From contig NZ_STFF01000007.1 in NCBI RefSeq assembly GCF_004834005.1, forward strand, positions 248,001-312,000: a stretch of 64,000 bases of DNA, read 5' to 3'. Shown in pieces: positions 59,762-64,000 of the stretch (position 1 is the stretch's first letter; every line of letters starts with the position of its first letter). Made by a program: the position numbers and the translations under genes. Under the pieces are notes generated by a model. The model worked only from the letters and a program-made list of their open reading frames with translations. It was not told where the DNA came from and searched no databases. The stretch comes from Niastella caeni (GTDB lineage: Bacteria > Bacteroidota > Bacteroidia > Chitinophagales > Chitinophagaceae).

Positions 59762-62722
59762 ATGACAAGGCCTGTAGTTTTATTCCTTTTCCTGTTGTCT
59801 GGTATTTGGGCGCAAGGCCAACCTGCATTTCATCTCTCATTCACGAAAGGGTTGTCTAATACGCATATCACCTGTTCTGCTCAGGCGGAAGATGGTTTGA
59901 TATGGCTTGGAGCTGAAAACGGGTTATATCGGTATAATGGCTACCAGTTTGATCTGTTTAATGAGGTAGCCAAAGGCCCAACACGATTGTCATCTGCAAA
60001 GATCATGTCTTTACTGGCCGATGGTCATTTATTATGGATCGGTACTACCAATGGGTTGAATTGCCTTGATATGCATACTGGCCATGTACAATGGTGGTTG
60101 ACAGCACAAGAGGCAACTATCACCAGCATTGCAAAAACGCAGCAAGGGCAAATCATAGCAGGCGATAATAACGGTCAGGTGTATGTACAAACCGGGCCAC
60201 AATTCAGCTTATTGGTGCGCTTGCCGGTTTATAAAAATGTTGATCCTGCTATTCTTCAACTTATTGTTACCGGCCATGAAGAAGGCTGGGTAGTACAGGC
60301 CGGTAATATACTACGAATGCATCCGCAACGTGGGACCATTTCGTGGGAATACCGGCAGCGGGCAGACCGGATCCCGACTAATGCTTTTCATACGAGCTTT
60401 ATAAATAATACGCATTTCATATTATCCTGGAAAAAAAAGGTTGCAGTTATCAATGTACAAAAGCCGGATGTTGAGCATGTCCCTTGCTGGCAGCAATTCG
60501 GGCAACAATATGGTCAGTTCTTTATTGGAAATAAACAGGGCCGCCTGTTGTGGATGATGGATGAAAAGAACCGGGTTTTTACCTATGATCAACATACCGG
60601 TCGAATAGAAAGCGTTGATCTTTGGAAGCAGCTCAACCCCGGCTCCTATATACCTTATCATCTGTTCTCTTTTGATGATAAGGGTTTTTGGTTATGCACC
60701 AGCGGGGGCATTGTTCGGTTTACCCGGGGCAATTCCTTTCTGCATGCGTATGATCTGCAGTCGCCGGCTTCACCGCAATTGCCTGTTACCACCCGGGCTT
60801 TTTTCCGGGGGCGCAGGGGATTGTATGTATCTACTTATACGTCGGCCATTTTGCTCGACACGGTGCATCAAAAAAGCCAGTCGTTCCCGCAACCTTTATT
60901 TGCTCCGGCTCAAACCTTACCGGCGCCCAATGGCTGGTTATGGGTAGCATCCGAATTTCACGGTTTTTGTAAATACGATCCGGCTACTGAAACGGAAGTG
61001 CAGGGGTTTTATAAGAATCCTTACCAGGTTACGATCAGGGAAGGACTCAGCCTGTTACAGGTAGATGATGATAAAATATTGATAGGGGCAGGATCGGGGT
61101 TGTATGTGTATTCCATAAAGGCCAATACGCTGAACCCTCCCTTGTACCACCGGTTGGTAAGCAGCTTCCCGGGTAAAAGGATCTTTGCCATGGCGCGTGC
61201 GGCTGATGGAAAGATCTGGCTGGGTGCGGAGAACGGATTGTTTTGTATGAATAGTGAATTGCAATTGCAGCAGCAATACGATCACCGAAGCAAACCTGCA
61301 TTACCAGCAGTCAATATCCGCGCCCTGTTCATTAGTTCCGGTCACAAAGTGGTAATGGGAACATTGGGCAATGGCATACAGGTGCTTGACCCAGCTACCA
61401 AAACCATCAGCTCATTTACCAGTCTGCATGGCCTGCCCGACAATTTGATCTATAGTATGGTGCCGGAGAATGACTCTATTTGCTGGTTGGGAACGGGGCA
61501 CGGTCTTTCCCGGTTTAATTACCGGTCGTTCTCCTGTAGCAATTATTACCGGCAGGATGGTGTGATCAATGAAGAGTTCAATACCCACAGCACCTGGCGG
61601 GCGGATGATGGAACCATTTATATGGGCGTGATGAACGGCGTTGTGTATTTTGATCCGGCTGAAATAAGTGCTCAACATGTACCAGTGCGTATACGGTTGA
61701 CAGGTATGCAACAAAGCGGGCGGCAGGAAAGGCGGGTATGGTTTGGCGCCGATTGGCAAGATCCGGTGCGTATGGGACCATCCGATAAAATAATACAATT
61801 TGAATTTGCCCTTTCCGATCTCTCTTCACCAGGGGAGAACCGGTTCCAATATAAAGTGGAAGGACTGGATACTGACTGGAATCTGTTAGGTGCGCAGAAC
61901 GTGCTGCGGCTCTATAACCTGCCGGCGGGCAGTTTTACGGTACGCATCAGGGGTATGGCGCCTGACGGGTCCCTTACGCAGAATGAAATAAGTGTTCCTG
62001 TGAGGGTAGTTCCTTTATTCTATAAAACAATTTGGTTTTATGGGCTGTTGCTGGCAGTTTTGTCGCTGGGGGTATGGTTGCTGTACCGGTATCGCATCCG
62101 GCAAATGAAAAAGGTATTTCAATTACGTAATAAAATAGCACGCGATCTGCATGATGATATTGGTTCTACTTTATCGGGCATTTCCATACTTAGCAGCATT
62201 ACCCAAAAAGAAATGGCCACTCATCCTGGCCGGGCACAGCAGCAACTGGAGCAGATCGGCAGCGATGCCCGCGAGATGCTGCATAATATGAACGACATCA
62301 TCTGGTCGGTGAACCCGCACCATGACCAGTTGGAACATTCGTTTGTACGGATGCGCCAGTTTGTGGCGCAAACGCTGGAAGCACGGAATATTGAAGTGCA
62401 GATCCGTTTCGATGAACAACTGGAATCCGTTGTAATACCTATGGAAGCCCGCCGTAATTTGTACCTGATATTTAAAGAAGCGATCAACAACATTGCCAAA
62501 TATGCTGCAGCCACCCAGGTACTGATCGTGCTGGAAAAGCAGGAAAAACAGCTTCAACTGTTAATAAAAGATAATGGAAAGGGCTTCGATGTTGACCAGG
62601 TAACAACGGGAAATGGGTTGAAGAATATTAAACAGCGGGCGGCCGACATGAATGCGGTAGTGAACATTGAATCTGCACCTGGTAAAGGCGCTGCGTTGAT
62701 ATTGCAACTGCAGGTACCATAA
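59762..62722 (+). CDS. Two-component propeller sensor histidine kinase (Reg_prop/Y_Y_Y/HisKA_3)
   Basis: The 986-residue protein has a signal peptide (TRPVVLFLFLLSGIWAQG). Reg_prop-type propeller repeats follow (about 30-640; GLIWLGAENGLYRYNGYQFD, LLWIGTTNGLNCLDMHTG, IWLGAENGLFCMN, ICWLGTGHGLSRFNY), then a Y_Y_Y domain (NRFQYKVEGLDTDWNLLG), one membrane segment (IWFYGLLLAVLSLGVWLLY), HisKA_3 with KIARDLHDDIGSTLSGIS (His near 797) and a HATPase (IFKEAINNIAKYAAA, DNGKGFDVD). This is the common carbohydrate-type sensor of Bacteroidota, though it lacks the AraC domain of hybrid sensors. It is paired with the response regulator at 62786. Confidence 0.92.
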   Translation: MTRPVVLFLFLLSGIWAQGQPAFHLSFTKGLSNTHITCSAQAEDGLIWLGAENGLYRYNGYQFDLFNEVAKGPTRLSSAKIMSLLADGHLLWIGTTNGLNCLDMHTGHVQWWLTAQEATITSIAKTQQGQIIAGDNNGQVYVQTGPQFSLLVRLPVYKNVDPAILQLIVTGHEEGWVVQAGNILRMHPQRGTISWEYRQRADRIPTNAFHTSFINNTHFILSWKKKVAVINVQKPDVEHVPCWQQFGQQYGQFFIGNKQGRLLWMMDEKNRVFTYDQHTGRIESVDLWKQLNPGSYIPYHLFSFDDKGFWLCTSGGIVRFTRGNSFLHAYDLQSPASPQLPVTTRAFFRGRRGLYVSTYTSAILLDTVHQKSQSFPQPLFAPAQTLPAPNGWLWVASEFHGFCKYDPATETEVQGFYKNPYQVTIREGLSLLQVDDDKILIGAGSGLYVYSIKANTLNPPLYHRLVSSFPGKRIFAMARAADGKIWLGAENGLFCMNSELQLQQQYDHRSKPALPAVNIRALFISSGHKVVMGTLGNGIQVLDPATKTISSFTSLHGLPDNLIYSMVPENDSICWLGTGHGLSRFNYRSFSCSNYYRQDGVINEEFNTHSTWRADDGTIYMGVMNGVVYFDPAEISAQHVPVRIRLTGMQQSGRQERRVWFGADWQDPVRMGPSDKIIQFEFALSDLSSPGENRFQYKVEGLDTDWNLLGAQNVLRLYNLPAGSFTVRIRGMAPDGSLTQNEISVPVRVVPLFYKTIWFYGLLLAVLSLGVWLLYRYRIRQMKKVFQLRNKIARDLHDDIGSTLSGISILSSITQKEMATHPGRAQQQLEQIGSDAREMLHNMNDIIWSVNPHHDQLEHSFVRMRQFVAQTLEARNIEVQIRFDEQLESVVIPMEARRNLYLIFKEAINNIAKYAAATQVLIVLEKQEKQLQLLIKDNGKGFDVDQVTTGNGLKNIKQRAADMNAVVNIESAPGKGAALILQLQVP

Positions 62723-62785
62723 AAAGGGTACAGGCAGGTATACATTTGTCTGGTATTTTTAATACCAGGCTGAAATAAACAGACA

Positions 62786-63421
62786 ATGATCCGCATAACC
62801 ATTTTTGAAGATAATGATCCATTACGGCAGCTATTGGCTGCTGTGTTGAATGCAAGCAATGCATTTACCCTGGCGGGCGCTTATCCCGATGCCACGGATA
62901 TTCTCAATGATTTAAAGCAGGAGCAGCCCGATATGGTGCTGATGGATATTGATATGCCCGGCGTGAGCGGGTTGCAGGCCCTGAAAATGATAAAACAATT
63001 TAACCCGGTGATAAAAGTGGTGATGCATACCGTGTTTGAAGACAATGACAAAATATTTGAGTCCATCTGCGCTGGCGCTGATGGGTACCTGTTGAAGTCT
63101 GCTACCGAACAGGAGTTGCTTCAATCGTTGCTGCAGGTGCATGCAGGCGGGGCCATCATGACGCCTTCGGTGGCCCGAAAGGTACTGACGCTTTTTGCAA
63201 AATTCGCCCCTGCAAAAAAAGGGGAGGAGTATAATTTAAGCGACCGCGAGAAAGATGTATTGCGGTTGCTCATTAAAGGCTACAGTTATAAAATGGTGGC
63301 TGCTGAACTGAACCTGGCCGTTGAAACCATTCGAACCTATATAAAACGCATGTACGAAAAACTGCAGGTGCATTCCATGAGCGCCGCAGTGGCAAAAGCG
63401 TTGAAGGAGGGATTGGTTTAA
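62786..63421 (+). CDS. NarL/LuxR-family response regulator
   Basis: The 211-residue protein has a receiver (about 1-120) with TIFEDNDPL, phospho-acceptor Asp in MVLMDIDMPGVSGL, VVMHTVFEDN and GADGYLLKSATEQEL. A LuxR helix-turn-helix follows (YNLSDREKDVLRLLIKGYSY, AVETIRTYIKRMYEKLQVHS). It starts 63 bp after the propeller kinase gene and is its presumed partner. The spacer downstream (63422-63590) holds degenerate GCCCATTG/GCCAATTG repeats and no gene. Confidence 0.93.
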   Translation: MIRITIFEDNDPLRQLLAAVLNASNAFTLAGAYPDATDILNDLKQEQPDMVLMDIDMPGVSGLQALKMIKQFNPVIKVVMHTVFEDNDKIFESICAGADGYLLKSATEQELLQSLLQVHAGGAIMTPSVARKVLTLFAKFAPAKKGEEYNLSDREKDVLRLLIKGYSYKMVAAELNLAVETIRTYIKRMYEKLQVHSMSAAVAKALKEGLV

Positions 63422-63590
63422 TCAATAGCCAATAGGCAAGAAGCAATATGCAAGATATTGCCCATTGTTCATAGTCTGTTGCCCATTGCCAATTGTCTAT
63501 GCCAATTGGTCCCTGTCCCCCAAAAGTGGACTTGCCCATCCTACTCATTTAAGGGATTTTTGAGCTGATCATTTCAGGCAAAATTCCTTT

Positions 63591-64000
63591 ATGAAAAAGA
63601 CAACCCTCATCACTGCGCTGTTATTGTTTTGTACGGTAACATTCGCCAACAATGTACAGGTTTCTACTATATCCTATAATGCGGCAGCCCAGCAGGTTTC
63701 ATTTACGCTTACCTGGGAAAACAGTTGGGACCTCACCGGCGGCGGCCCGCCCGGTAATCATGATGCTGTTTGGGTATTTATAAAATGCCAAACCGGTAGC
63801 GATGTGTGGTCGCATGCACAAATTTCAACGACCCCGTCGAGCCATACACTTGGCAATAGTCTGGCGCTGGCACAGCCTGCGGCCATGAACACTTATGGAG
63901 TGCTGATCAAAAGAGGCACTCTGGGCTTTGGGAACATCAATGGCGGCAATAACGTGAGCCTGCAATTGAGTTCCCCGGCCGGCATTACGGCCATACAGGT
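63591..64000 (+). CDS. Secreted protein, N-terminal part only (possible SUMF1-type)
   Basis: From the ATG at 63591 the frame is open to the right edge (136 codons). It has a signal peptide (MKKTTLITALLLFCTVTFA) and then NNVQVSTISYNAAAQQVSFT, LTWENSWDLTGGG and HDAVWVFIKCQTGSDVWSHA. I recall this WENSW...DAVWVFVK module at the N-terminus of exported formylglycine-generating-enzyme-like (SUMF1) proteins in Bacteroidota. The catalytic part would lie outside the window, so the identity is only a suggestion. Confidence 0.6.
   Translation, partial: MKKTTLITALLLFCTVTFANNVQVSTISYNAAAQQVSFTLTWENSWDLTGGGPPGNHDAVWVFIKCQTGSDVWSHAQISTTPSSHTLGNSLALAQPAAMNTYGVLIKRGTLGFGNINGGNNVSLQLSSPAGITAIQ

Overview
The window looks like chromosomal DNA of a Bacteroidota species, most likely Chitinophagaceae (Niastella/Chitinophaga type). 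The reasons are two tandem SusC/SusD pairs, many lipoproteins, Tat-exported Gfo/Idh/MocA oxidoreductases, LytS/LytTR and propeller-type sensor kinases, little sign of Shine-Dalgarno sites, and a TAnnTTTG-type -7 promoter box at 7125. The genus is inferred from gene content and protein style only.

Layout. 1-5363 (minus): a sugar operon of an SDR dehydrogenase, a GH63/MGH1-like glucosidase and a glycogen-debranching enzyme cut by the window edge. 5514-6835 (minus): Crp/Fnr regulator, small unknown protein, and a thioredoxin-fold protein lacking the first active-site Cys. 7191-8366 (plus): a beta-barrel and a DM13 lipoprotein. 8401-13325 (minus): a large PAS-GAF-PAS-GAF sigma-54 activator, a peroxiredoxin-like protein and an erythromycin-esterase-like protein. 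13640-16858: a GH29 fucosidase facing an esterase/SMP-30 fusion. 16859-20342: an AT-rich accessory patch with unknown membrane genes, eroded sequence and an orphan restriction-type nuclease. 20330-25632 (minus): a HEAT-repeat protein, a UvrA paralogue and a TPR membrane protein. About 330 bp of a 20-21 bp periodic A-tract array lies between the first two. 25839-32667 (plus): a secreted propeller-like lipoprotein, a serine hydrolase overlapping a LytS/LytTR two-component system, and two Tat-exported oxidoreductases.

32734-38951 (minus) is the most unusual locus. It is a tightly coupled five-gene set with two small outer-membrane-barrel-like proteins, a vWA-like lipoprotein, a secreted WD40-like/caspase protein with an intact His/Cys dyad, and a lipoprotein of unknown family. 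All five carry export signals, so I propose an extracytoplasmic caspase system.

39437-50290 holds a GDPD-like phosphodiesterase divergent from two tandem SusCD pairs, with a 6 x 16 bp repeat between the second SusC and SusD. 50376-55912 holds a DUF3179 membrane protein, a TolB-like lipoprotein, a TPR histidine kinase with its LuxR-type response regulator, and a small secreted protein. 56122-57316 is AT-rich, with an unknown protein, a fragment resembling the 3' end of a tRNA (possible integration scar) and a ParE/RelE-type toxin-antitoxin pair. 57437-63421 holds an SRPBCC protein, an alpha/beta hydrolase lipoprotein, a PHA-system protein, and a propeller sensor kinase with its response regulator. 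The window ends inside a secreted protein starting at 63591.

No rRNA gene, intact tRNA gene, CRISPR array, transposase or integrase was seen. All functions come from reading motifs by eye; no database search was run.
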